A DNA stretch of 64,000 bases from Bog-473 sp035551835 (lineage in GTDB: Bacteria; Actinomycetota; Acidimicrobiia; Acidimicrobiales; RAAP-2): NCBI GenBank assembly GCA_035551835.1, contig DASZMN010000126.1, forward strand, positions 1 to 64,000, given 5' to 3'. Made by a program: the position numbers and the translations under genes. The first letter of the stretch is position 1. Every line of letters begins with the position of its first letter. The notes under the pieces were generated by a model. It ran no database searches. It was not told where the DNA came from and saw nothing but the letters and a program-made list of their open reading frames with translations. Shown piece by piece: positions 16,040 to 23,688 of the stretch.

Positions 16040-16147
16040 GGGAACCTGAGAGCCGCTCACGCCACGGGGCGGCAACTCGCGACCAGCCGACGCGCCGAGG
16101 CTCGGCCCGCGCCTAGGGCTACCTTCGGCTGCGACAGAAAGGTCTTC

Positions 16148-16732
16148 GTGCAAATCGCCGTCGTGTTCGCCGTCTTTCCGATCATCTTCCTGGGCGAACT
16201 CCCGGACAAGACGATGTTTGCCTCGCTGGTCCTGGCGACGCGGGGCCGGCCCTTCATCGTGTGGTTGGGTGCCGCCGCTGCCTTTTCCGTCCACGTCGTC
16301 ATCGCCGTCACCATCGGTGTTGCCCTTTTCCATCTGCTGCCACATCGCGCGCTGCAGGCGATCGTGGCCGCAATGTTCTTCACCGGCGCCGTCCTGGCAC
16401 TACGCGAGGCGAGAAAGGAGCAGAGCGAAGAAGACCTGATCGAACGCGAGGTGGCGTCGCACCAGCGCGTGGCCCTCACCGCGTTCGCGGTCATCTTCTT
16501 GGCCGAGTGGGGCGACCTCACGCAGATCCTGACGGCCAACCTGGCGGCCCACTACCACGACGCGCTCTCGGTCGGCCTCGGCGCGCTGCTGGCACTGTGG
16601 GCCGTGGCCGCCCTCGCCGTCATCGCCGGCCAGAGCGTGCTGCGGCTGGTCAACATCGCCACCATCAGGATCATCACCGCCGTCGTGCTCTTCGCGCTGA
16701 CCGGGTGGGTGATCTGGGAGGCGGTGCGCTGA
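16148..16732 (+). CDS. TMEM165/GDT1 (UPF0016) family cation transporter
   Basis: A 194-residue protein of two homologous three-helix halves. The family signature ExGD(K/R)T appears twice: as GELPDKTMF near residue 16, with Pro replacing the usual Gly, and as AEWGDLTQI near residue 122. Members export manganese or exchange calcium for protons. It begins with GTG at 16148 behind AGAAAGG. The 108-bp leader was inspected for a manganese riboswitch of the yybP-ykoY class and its core sequence was not found. Confidence 0.85.
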   Translation: MQIAVVFAVFPIIFLGELPDKTMFASLVLATRGRPFIVWLGAAAAFSVHVVIAVTIGVALFHLLPHRALQAIVAAMFFTGAVLALREARKEQSEEDLIEREVASHQRVALTAFAVIFLAEWGDLTQILTANLAAHYHDALSVGLGALLALWAVAALAVIAGQSVLRLVNIATIRIITAVVLFALTGWVIWEAVR

Positions 16733-16781
16733 CCGTCTGAATGTGCGAGCGGCGCCGGCACCGCGGCGCCCGGCGCCCGAG

Positions 16782-17312
16782 TCAGTGGCGACGCAGTGGT
16801 GTGGTCCCAGCCGTTGCCCCGGCGTTCACCCCGGCGTTGCGTTCGAGGCTGACGCGGAGGAGCTCCTTCACTCCTGTCTCCATCAGGGCGTAGGTGTTGC
16901 GCATCCAGACGAGGCGGTCGTCAGCCCCGTCACCGGCCGCGTCGAGGGCGCGCTCGGCCACCTGCCGCAATTCGGTGAAGGCCCGGAACCGCGACTTGAG
17001 CACGCGCTCCCAGCCCTGGGGGCACAGGCGGTAGTAGATGCGTCGATCTCCGGGCCGCGCCACCCGCTCGAGCACGCCGACCTCGGTAAGGGTGCGCAGC
17101 GAAGTGCTCACGCTTCCAGCTGACAACCCGAGCGCCTCTTGGATCCGGGGGCCCGTCTGTTCCGGCGACTCGCACACGATCATCCACCCCAGGACGCGCA
17201 TGACTGCCCGTGGCGTGCCGTGGACCAGAAGGAGGCTGGCCATCTCCTCCACGAAGTGCAGGCGCCAGTCGTCGCTCGGCGCGCGGTTTGCGCCGAGACC
17301 GGCGGTGCTCAT
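16782..17312 (-). CDS. GbsR/MarR-type winged-helix transcriptional regulator
   Basis: A 176-residue regulator. The central winged helix reads RVLGWMIVCESPEQTGPRIQ, then LGLSAGSVSTSLRTLTEVGV and the wing RPGDRRIYYRL, the pattern of GbsR-like repressors. A C-terminal helical segment would dimerise. It starts at the ATG at 17312; the same frame is open far upstream only because it runs antisense through the repeat region of the deacetylase gene. It diverges from the deacetylase gene across 237 bp that hold a palindrome TGATCGATCA at 17365-17374, a possible operator. Confidence 0.78.
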   Translation of the reverse strand: MSTAGLGANRAPSDDWRLHFVEEMASLLLVHGTPRAVMRVLGWMIVCESPEQTGPRIQEALGLSAGSVSTSLRTLTEVGVLERVARPGDRRIYYRLCPQGWERVLKSRFRAFTELRQVAERALDAAGDGADDRLVWMRNTYALMETGVKELLRVSLERNAGVNAGATAGTTPLRRH

Positions 17313-17549
17313 CGTGGACCGCGCCGGTCCTGCCGAGACCCGTGCACCGGTGGGGCGAACCTCATGATCGATCAGTATCCAGTGAAAGCTGCCAGACCCG
17401 TAGGGCCCAAGGTCACCACTCGGGGGGGACTTCTGGCCCTGCTCGAGGGTCTCCGCATGGCGGCAGTGTGCTTTTCGGGCCCATTGCGCACTCGCCTCGC
17501 GCGACCATGCCACCGGCGTACCGGTCCGATTGCTAAGAAGGGGGACCTG
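17313..17549. promoter_or_regulatory. Divergent control region with short palindrome
   Basis: A 237-bp gap between the GbsR-like regulator and the deacetylase gene. It holds the ten-base palindrome TGATCGATCA (17365-17374) and a C/G-rich stretch; no further gene is seen. An AAGGGGG ribosome binding site for the deacetylase ends it. Confidence 0.4.
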
Positions 17550-18917
17550 ATGATGGCGGCGGCGACGCGGTGGTTCCTGGCGGGGGTCGCAGCGGCTGCC
17601 ATGGTGGCGATCGGACTCGTCGCGATGCCGGTGGCGACGGCGGGAGCGGCCGGCAGCGGGCCGGCCTTCTATACCTGGCAGGCGCCGGGTGGGGCGCAGA
17701 CGGCGGGCGCCAGGATGATCGCGTTGACCTTCGACGACGGGCCCGGTCCGTTCACGCCGGCCGTCGTTTCCGTGCTCGAGCAGTACCACGTGCCCGCGAC
17801 CTTCTTCGAGATCGGCGACGAGGTGACGCAATACCCGCAGTACGCCCGACTGGTCGAGTCCGCCGGCTATCCGGTCGAGAACCACACGTGGAGCCACCCG
17901 GACCTCACCACGCTGTCCCCCGCGGCGGTCGGTGCCCAGATCGACCAGACCCAGGCCGAGATCAGGGCGGTCACCGGCACGACGCCGCTGTGCATGCGAC
18001 CGCCCTATGACGCGTGGAACGCCTCGGTGCTCGGCCAGGTCGCGGCGCGTGGGATGACCACCATGAGCTATTCGATCGACCCCAAGGACTGGACCCGCCC
18101 CGGGGTCCCAGCGATCGTGCAGGCGGTCGTCGGCGCGGCGTTCCCCGGCGGTGTGGTCGACATGCACGATGGGGGAGGTGACCGCTCCGAAACGGTCGCC
18201 GCCTTGCCGCAGATCATCACGCAGTTGCGGGCCGAGGGGTACACGTTCGTCTCGATCTGTGGTGGGAACTCCGGCCCGCAGGTCACGGCCACGTACAACT
18301 TTGGCGACGCGCCGGCGCCCGGTCCTCCGGTCACCTCGAACCAGCCACTGGTCGGCTTGGCGGCGACGACCGACGGCGGCGGCTACTGGGAGGCGGCCTC
18401 CGACGGCGGCGTCTTCTCGTTCGGCACCGCGGCGTTCCACGGCTCCATGGGCGGCCAACCGCTGAACGCGCCGATCGTCGGCCTGGCGGCGACCCCGGAC
18501 GGCGGCGGCTACTGGGAGGTGGCGTCCGACGGCGGCATCTTCTCGTTCGGCACGGCCGCGTTCGAAGGCTCCATGGGCGGCCAAGCGCTGAACGCGCCGA
18601 TCGTCGGCCTGGCGGCGACCCCGGACGGCGGCGGTTACTGGGAGGTGGGGTCCGACGGCGGCATCTTCTCGTTTGGCACCGCCGCGTTCGAAGGCTCCAT
18701 GGGCGGCCAACCGCTGAACGAGCCGATCGTCGGCCTGGCCGCGGGGCCCCACGGTTCTGGCTACTGGCAACTGGCGGCCGACGGTGGAGTGTTCGCCTTC
18801 GATGAGCCGTTCTTGGGCTCGCGCAGCGGGCAATCGCCGGCGGATCGCTTCTTCGCCATGGCGGCGACGCCCGACGGTGGCGGCTACCTCCTGGCGGCCC
18901 AGCACCCACCGCCGTAG
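17550..18917 (+). CDS. Secreted polysaccharide deacetylase (NodB domain) with C-terminal 42-residue repeats
   Basis: A 455-residue exported enzyme. Residues 1-34 are a Sec signal peptide. The NodB domain (about 55-240) retains the metal and catalytic residues: LTFDDGPG (Asp62/Asp63), the HxxxH-type ENHTWSHPD, and RPPYDAW. It should remove N-acetyl groups from peptidoglycan or another cell-surface glycan. After a Pro-rich linker come four and a half near-identical 42-residue units of the type PIVGLAATPDGGGYWEVASD, likely a beta-propeller-like or wall-binding tail. An AAGGGGG Shine-Dalgarno precedes the start; either of two adjacent ATGs may be used. Confidence 0.88.
   Translation: MMAAATRWFLAGVAAAAMVAIGLVAMPVATAGAAGSGPAFYTWQAPGGAQTAGARMIALTFDDGPGPFTPAVVSVLEQYHVPATFFEIGDEVTQYPQYARLVESAGYPVENHTWSHPDLTTLSPAAVGAQIDQTQAEIRAVTGTTPLCMRPPYDAWNASVLGQVAARGMTTMSYSIDPKDWTRPGVPAIVQAVVGAAFPGGVVDMHDGGGDRSETVAALPQIITQLRAEGYTFVSICGGNSGPQVTATYNFGDAPAPGPPVTSNQPLVGLAATTDGGGYWEAASDGGVFSFGTAAFHGSMGGQPLNAPIVGLAATPDGGGYWEVASDGGIFSFGTAAFEGSMGGQALNAPIVGLAATPDGGGYWEVGSDGGIFSFGTAAFEGSMGGQPLNEPIVGLAAGPHGSGYWQLAADGGVFAFDEPFLGSRSGQSPADRFFAMAATPDGGGYLLAAQHPPP
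18345..18914 (+). repeat. 126-bp in-frame tandem repeat, about 4.5 units
   Basis: Units begin at 18345, 18471, 18597 and 18723, each 126 bp (the fourth slightly short), with a partial fifth unit up to the stop. Units two and three are almost identical at the DNA level, suggesting recent duplication or gene conversion; the fourth and fifth have diverged. The near-absence of stop codons makes the antisense strand open throughout, an artefact of the repeat. Confidence 0.88.
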
Positions 18918-18932
18918 CGGCCGGGTTCGGGG

Positions 18933-19715
18933 TTATGCCGCACTGAGCGGGACGAAGCGGTAGCCGATGCCCCGGACGGTCGTGATCCAGCGCGGCTTTT
19001 CCGGATCGGCCTCGATCTTGAGGCGGACCCGGCGCACATGCTCGGTCACCGTGGCGCCACCTTGCCAGCGGCTGGTCGACCCCCAGACCCGTTCAAGGAG
19101 CTCCTCGCGGGAGAACACCCGACCGGGGCACGAAGCCAAGAAGGCGAGAAGGTCGAACTCCTTGCGCGTCATGGCAACCTCGGCCTCATTGATGGTGACC
19201 GTGCGGGTGCCTCGGTCGATGACCAGGTCCCCCAGGTCCAGTGTCGTGTTCGGTGCCGCACTGCCTCGACGCAACACCGCGCGCACCCGCGCCTCGAGCT
19301 CCGCCATGGAGTAGGGCTTGACGACGAAATCGTCGGCTCCCAGGTTGAGCAGCCGAACCCGGTCGTGTTCCGAGGAGCGGTTGGAGCAGACGATCACCGG
19401 CACGGTGCTGCGCCGCCGGATTTTGGTCAGCACATCGGCGGTACCACCGTCGCGGTCCAGGTCGAGCACCACGAGGTCGGCCTCCTGGCGGAAGACGGCA
19501 CGGAGGGACGACGGCATGTTCTCGGCTTCGAGCACTTGGTACCCGGACTGTTCGAAGTAGCGGTGCAACGTTGAGCGATAGGCGCTGTCGTCTTCGGCGA
19601 CGAGAATGGTCCTGGTCGCGGGCGGAGGCCCGGCGGAGCCGCGCTCGGTCAATGCGGTCCGCCGCCACCCTTCGGGCTGCGGCACGCGTGCCCCCGCGTC
19701 GACCGGTGCGGTCAT
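18933..19715 (-). CDS. OmpR/PhoB-family response regulator, divergent receiver loop
   Basis: A 260-residue orphan regulator. After a 34-residue leader comes the receiver: EDD acidic pair, phosphoacceptor Asp85 (VVLDLDRDGG), Thr/Ser switch region (VIVCSN) and Lys in DDFVVKPYS. The loop after Asp85, normally LxLPG, is LDRDGG here, so the Pro-containing turn is lost. The C-terminal winged helix is complete (TRKEFDLLAFLAS, ATVTEHVRRVRLKIE, TVRGIGYRF). No histidine kinase lies nearby. It is a clear paralogue of the next regulator upstream. Start ATG 19715 is chosen by comparison with that paralogue. Confidence 0.82.
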   Translation of the reverse strand: MTAPVDAGARVPQPEGWRRTALTERGSAGPPPATRTILVAEDDSAYRSTLHRYFEQSGYQVLEAENMPSSLRAVFRQEADLVVLDLDRDGGTADVLTKIRRRSTVPVIVCSNRSSEHDRVRLLNLGADDFVVKPYSMAELEARVRAVLRRGSAAPNTTLDLGDLVIDRGTRTVTINEAEVAMTRKEFDLLAFLASCPGRVFSREELLERVWGSTSRWQGGATVTEHVRRVRLKIEADPEKPRWITTVRGIGYRFVPLSAA

Positions 19716-19949
19716 GGCCGCTGCGTTCCGAGCGTCGGTGTCGCGAGGCGACGATGCCGACACGGCGAGTCGAACATCATGGACTTCCCCCTCATCTTCC
19801 CGTGCGCTGTGCACGGGCCTTCGCAACGTGCCGCGAAACCCACACCGTCCCGGTCCCGCCGCGAGAAGTTCGCGTCCCGTTGCCTCCCAGTGTCGCCGGA
19901 ACGTCGCACCAGCTCAATAGGCTTTTCGGACCAAGGGTGTGCGGCGGTG
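19716..19949. other. 234-bp gap upstream of the first response regulator
   Basis: No gene seen. It contains a hairpin, CCCGTGC (19799-19805) and GCACGGG (19811-19817) around five bases, roughly 85 bp before the regulator start. It could be the terminator of the upstream paralogue gene or an operator. Confidence 0.45.
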
Positions 19950-20744
19950 TTATTCCGGCGCGCAGAAGCGGTAGCCGATGCCTCGTGCGGTCGCGATCCA
20001 GCGGGGTGCGTTCGGGTCGTCTTCGATCTTCAAGCGGATGCGACGCACGTGCTCCGTCACCGTGGAGCACCCCTGCCATTCGTTGGTCGACGCCCAGACT
20101 CGCTCGAGCAGCTCCTGACGCGAGAACACCCGGCCGGGCGACGACGCAAGGAAGGTGAGGAGGTCGAACTCCTTGCGGGTCATGGGGATGACCGTGTCGG
20201 ACAGCAGCACCGACCGCGTGTCGCGGTCGATGACCAGGTCGCCCAGGTGCAGACGTCGATTGGCCGGCGCGTGGATACCGCGGCGGAGCACCGCCCGCAC
20301 CCGTGCCTCGAGCTCGGCGAAGGAAAATGGCTTCACCACGAAGTCGTCGGCCCCCAGGTTGAGCGTACGGACGCGTTCGCTCTCCGAGTCGCGTCCCGAG
20401 CACACGATGACCGGCACCGCGCTGTCTCGCCGGATCTTGGCGAGGACATCGCAGCCGTCGACTCCTGGCAGTCCGAGGTCGAGGATGACGAGGTCGGCCG
20501 AGCTCTGAAAGACCGCTCGGAGCGAAGCGGGCCCGTCGGCCGCCTCGCTGACCCGGTACCCGGACCGCTCGAAGTACTGATGGAGAGCCGACCGGCAGCT
20601 GTGGTCGTCCTCTGCGATCAGGATGGTTCGATCGGCGCCGGCATGGGCCGGACGCTCGAGCGGATGCGTGCGGGCCTCCGACGCGCCGCGTCGGTGTCCC
20701 TCACGGTGGGTCGTGCGCCACGGGGCGTCGATCGGGATCGTCAC
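19950..20744 (-). CDS. OmpR/PhoB-family response regulator (paralogue)
   Basis: A 264-residue orphan regulator. The receiver is canonical: AEDD, phosphoacceptor Asp89 in VILDLGLPGVDG, and Lys in DDFVVKPFS. The winged helix matches the neighbouring regulator closely (TRKEFDLLTFLAS; STVTEHVRRIRLKIE; ARGIGYRF). Start GTG 20744 has a strong GAAGGAGG just upstream on the minus strand; the long open frame before it has no coding look. With the downstream gene it forms a tandem duplicate pair, and no kinase is adjacent. It diverges from the WhiG-like sigma gene. Confidence 0.86.
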   Translation of the reverse strand: MTIPIDAPWRTTHREGHRRGASEARTHPLERPAHAGADRTILIAEDDHSCRSALHQYFERSGYRVSEAADGPASLRAVFQSSADLVILDLGLPGVDGCDVLAKIRRDSAVPVIVCSGRDSESERVRTLNLGADDFVVKPFSFAELEARVRAVLRRGIHAPANRRLHLGDLVIDRDTRSVLLSDTVIPMTRKEFDLLTFLASSPGRVFSRQELLERVWASTNEWQGCSTVTEHVRRIRLKIEDDPNAPRWIATARGIGYRFCAPE

Positions 20745-20953
20745 GCTCCCTCCTTCGACCTGTCCCCGGCCGCGCTTGAGGGCGGCGCGGGTGCCGGACG
20801 GTGGCCGGTCACGGGAGAGCGGCGGCACCGCGGAGCCTTCGAGCGACCCCGTCGTCACCGCGTCGATCCGCGCTCGCGGCGACCGCATGAGCGCAGGACG
20901 TCCATCCTGACGAGCACCGCAACGGTTCGCATAGGCCAAAAGGACTAGTGCTG

Positions 20954-20994
20954 CGCACGACTCGCGCACGACTCGCGCACGACTCGCGCACGAC
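20954..20994. repeat. 11-bp tandem repeat CGCACGACTCG, about 3.7 copies
   Basis: Three perfect copies start at 20954, 20965 and 20976 and a fourth partial copy at 20987; degenerate copies (CACGGCTCACGCACGAC) continue to about 21018. The unit is close to one helical turn, so copies face the same side of the DNA, as expected for an array of binding sites. Confidence 0.8.
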
Positions 20995-21131
20995 GTATGG
21001 CACGGCTCACGCACGACCCCAGGCACCAATCGGCACCCGTCACGCCACGCGCCGACGCCGTTGTGCACGTGCCGCCGTGCGGGCGCGAAACGCGTGTCCG
21101 GTCGAATTCTGCGCGCGCGCAGCGCGTCAAC

Positions 21132-21150
21132 GTTGCAGGATCTCTGCAAC
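21132..21150. promoter_or_regulatory. Inverted repeat GTTGCAG-N5-CTGCAAC
   Basis: Perfect seven-base arms (21132-21138 and 21144-21150) around GATCT, 150 bp upstream of the sigma gene. This is the form of a dimeric repressor site; the binding protein is unknown. Confidence 0.5.
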
Positions 21151-21302
21151 CGACTGACAACGAAGAGGCAACCCAACAGCCAATACTCGTGGAAGTAGAG
21201 TGGAGCTACCGATGCAGCTGCGGAGTCTGCATAGGAAACTGGAAAGACTTCACGGGGGAAGTGGCGTTCGCCGGGAGACGCGAAACGAGGAGGGGAGCAA
21301 CA

Positions 21303-22205
21303 GTGGCATCGATGTCAGGTGCAATCTCCGCGAGGCCGGAGAACGTCGAACGGGAGGGGATCAACCGCCTGTGGTCCGAGTTCAAGGAAACGGGCGAGCG
21401 CACAGTGCGCAACGAGTTGATCGAGTACTACTCACCGTTCGTCAGGTACATCGCCGGGCGTGTCATGGCCGGGTTGCCGCGGCATTTCGACGAGGACGAC
21501 TTGACCAGCTACGGCATCATCGGGCTCATCGACGCCATCGAGCGCTTCGAGCCCGACCGCAACCTCCGGTTCGAGACCTACGCCATCCCGCGGATCAAGG
21601 GCGCCATCATTGACGAGCTGCGCTCCATCGATTGGGTCCCTCGCTCGGTGCGGAGCAAGGCACGTGCGGTCGAGCAGGCCGTCACCGACCTGGAGGCGAC
21701 ATTGCGTCGGACCCCGACCGAGTCAGAGGTGGCGACGGAGCTGGAAATGACTTCGGCCGATTTTCACGCGGCCCTCCGCAAGATCTCTTCCGCGGGCATG
21801 ATCGCGCTCGATGAGATCCTGCGCGGCGGTGACCGCGCGGATCGCTCGACGCTCGGTGAGTCGTTGCCCGATCGGGCTTCGGGTCCCATGGACACCTTCG
21901 AGGCGAAGGAGTCGAAGCAGGCGTTGACCGATGCGCTCGAGGGCATGCCCGAACGCGAGCGGACCGTGCTGACGATGTACTACTACGGCGGCCTCACGCT
22001 CACCGAAATCGGGACCATCCTCGGTGTCACCGAGAGCCGTGTCTGCCAGATCCACACGAAGGCGCTGCGCCACCTCCGATCGAAGCTGGCGGATGGTTCC
22101 GACGGCCACGACCGCGGCAGGGTCATGACGGCGCGCCGTCAGCCGTCGACGCGCACCACCCGTCGGTCGGCTCGGCCGGCGAACGTGGAGCTGCTCGCCA
22201 GCTGA
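21303..22205 (+). CDS. WhiG/FliA-type alternative sigma factor
   Basis: A 300-residue sigma-28-family factor with regions 2 (LIEYYSPFVRYIAGRV, DEDDLTSYGIIGLIDAIERF), 2.4 (RFETYAIPRIKGAIIDELRS), 3 and 4 (ALEGMPERERTVLTMYYYGG, EIGTILGVTESRVCQIHTKA). The family contains FliA (motility) and actinobacterial WhiG (sporulation). No flagellar gene is near, so a developmental or stress role is possible. GTG 21303 is taken as start because AGGAGGGG lies at the right distance; the ATG at 21312 would be too far from it. The C-terminal 30 residues are Arg/Thr-rich and outside the family domain. Confidence 0.85.
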   Translation: MASMSGAISARPENVEREGINRLWSEFKETGERTVRNELIEYYSPFVRYIAGRVMAGLPRHFDEDDLTSYGIIGLIDAIERFEPDRNLRFETYAIPRIKGAIIDELRSIDWVPRSVRSKARAVEQAVTDLEATLRRTPTESEVATELEMTSADFHAALRKISSAGMIALDEILRGGDRADRSTLGESLPDRASGPMDTFEAKESKQALTDALEGMPERERTVLTMYYYGGLTLTEIGTILGVTESRVCQIHTKALRHLRSKLADGSDGHDRGRVMTARRQPSTRTTRRSARPANVELLAS

Positions 22206-22287
22206 CGCCCGGTCGCCCTCCGAGCCGACGCACCGGTACGGTACGTCGTGCGGGCCGTGCGGCGGCCCGGATGACAGGGGGCACACC

Positions 22288-23688
22288 ATGCCGTTGCACA
22301 AGAGGGAATCGGCTCGGGAGGAAATGCTCGACTCGATCTTCGCCGAGCGGGAACTGCAAGCCTGCCTGCCGTCCAAGCGCTTCCCGATCAAGGAGATGCG
22401 GACGGAGGACGCGTACCAGTGCATCGTCGACGAGCTGATGCTCGACGGCAACGCACGGCAGAACCTGGCCACCTTCTGCCAGACGTGGGAGGAGCCCGAG
22501 ATCCATCGCCTGATGGACATCGCGATCGACAAGAACCTGATCGACAAGGACGAATATCCCCAGACGGCCGAGCTCGAGCATCGCTGCGTGCAGATGCTGG
22601 CCGACCTCTGGAACGCACCGGAGAAGGAGCAGGCGGTCGGGTGCTCGGCGATCGGCTCGTCGGAGGCGTGCATGCTCGGCGGCATGGCCGCCAAGTGGCG
22701 GTGGCGGGCCAAGCGCAAGGCCGCCGGCAAGTCGACGGACAGCCCCAACATGGTCTGCGGGCCGGTCCAGGTGGTCTGGCACAAGTTCGCCCGCTACTGG
22801 GACGTGGAGATGCGCGAGATCCCGATGTCCCCTGGTCGCTACTGCATGGATGTCGAGCAGATGCTCGAACGGGTGGACGAGAACACGATCATGGTCGTGC
22901 CCACGTTCGGCGTGACCTACACGGGCTCGTACGAGCCGGTGCTCGAGCTGTCTCAGGCGCTCGACAAGCTCCAGGAGGAGACCGGCCTCGACGTGGACAT
23001 CCACGTCGACGGCGCCAGCGGCGCGTTCCTGGCCCCGTTCTGCGCCCCCGAGATCCTGTGGGACTTCCGCGTCCCCCGGGTGAAGTCGATCAGCACGTCC
23101 GGTCACAAGTTCGGCCTCGCGCCGCTGGGTGTGGGCTGGGTCATCTGGCGCGACGTCGCCGAGCTGCCCGAGGACCTGATCTTCCACGTGACCTATCTGG
23201 GCGGCGACATGCCGGTTTTCCAGATCAATTTCTCGCGGCCGGCCGGCCAGATCGTGGCCCAGTACTACAACTTCGTCCGGCTCGGCCGGGACGGCTACCG
23301 CAACGTCCACGACGCGTGCTACCTGACGGGCAAGTTCCTGACGCACGAGGTGTCCAAGCTCGGCCCGTTCGAGATCCTGTGCGACTCGGACCCGCAGACC
23401 GGGATCCCCTCGGTGGCCTGGCGCATCCGCGCGGGGGAGGACCCGGGCTACACGCTCTACGACGTCGCCGACCGGTTGCGGACGCGCGGCTGGCAGGTGC
23501 CGGCGTACCCGTTGACCGGCTCGGTGTCCGACGTGTCGGTGCAGCGCATCCTGGTGCGCCAGGGCGTCAGCCGGGACCTGGCGACGCTGCTCCTCGACGA
23601 CATGCAGCAGGCCATCGCGCACTTCGACCGCCACCCTGTCTCGGTGTCGATGACCCGTGAGGAGTCAGGCGGCTTCAGCCACCTGTAG
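22288..23688 (+). CDS. gadB: Glutamate decarboxylase
   Basis: A 466-residue PLP enzyme converting glutamate to GABA and CO2. The PLP-lysine motif STSGHKFGLAPLGVGW is intact with Lys274, close to the position in E. coli GadB (276). HVDGASGAFLAPF holds the Asp and Ala that contact the cofactor. The N-terminal PLHKRESAREEMLD and length match the family. No gadC antiporter is near. An AGGGGG element precedes the ATG. Its 3' end overlaps the converging channel-like gene by 14 bp. Confidence 0.92.
   Translation: MPLHKRESAREEMLDSIFAERELQACLPSKRFPIKEMRTEDAYQCIVDELMLDGNARQNLATFCQTWEEPEIHRLMDIAIDKNLIDKDEYPQTAELEHRCVQMLADLWNAPEKEQAVGCSAIGSSEACMLGGMAAKWRWRAKRKAAGKSTDSPNMVCGPVQVVWHKFARYWDVEMREIPMSPGRYCMDVEQMLERVDENTIMVVPTFGVTYTGSYEPVLELSQALDKLQEETGLDVDIHVDGASGAFLAPFCAPEILWDFRVPRVKSISTSGHKFGLAPLGVGWVIWRDVAELPEDLIFHVTYLGGDMPVFQINFSRPAGQIVAQYYNFVRLGRDGYRNVHDACYLTGKFLTHEVSKLGPFEILCDSDPQTGIPSVAWRIRAGEDPGYTLYDVADRLRTRGWQVPAYPLTGSVSDVSVQRILVRQGVSRDLATLLLDDMQQAIAHFDRHPVSVSMTREESGGFSHL

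Larger units (their letters stand above)
20745..21302. promoter_or_regulatory. 558-bp non-coding divergent control region
   Basis: Long gap between the second response regulator and the WhiG-like sigma gene. No supported gene. It holds an 11-bp tandem repeat at 20954-20994, an inverted repeat at 21132-21150, and a lower-GC segment (about 21150-21240) likely to carry the sigma gene promoter and leader. Confidence 0.6.

Noticed and set aside
16040..16147. Manganese riboswitch (yybP-ykoY) before the GDT1-family gene
   Set aside because: Such genes often carry one, but the conserved core of that riboswitch is not recognisable in the 108-bp leader.
16782..18905. A 707-codon open frame on the minus strand through the deacetylase repeats
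   Set aside because: Only its last 176 codons (to 17312) encode the GbsR/MarR-like regulator. The rest is antisense to the NodB and repeat regions, is Arg/His-rich without family motifs, and is open because the 126-bp unit has no stops in that frame.
20745..21176. N-terminal extension of the second response regulator
   Set aside because: The open frame continues 144 codons upstream of GTG 20744, but a strong GAAGGAGG precedes the GTG and the extension is translated tandem repeat with no receiver homology.
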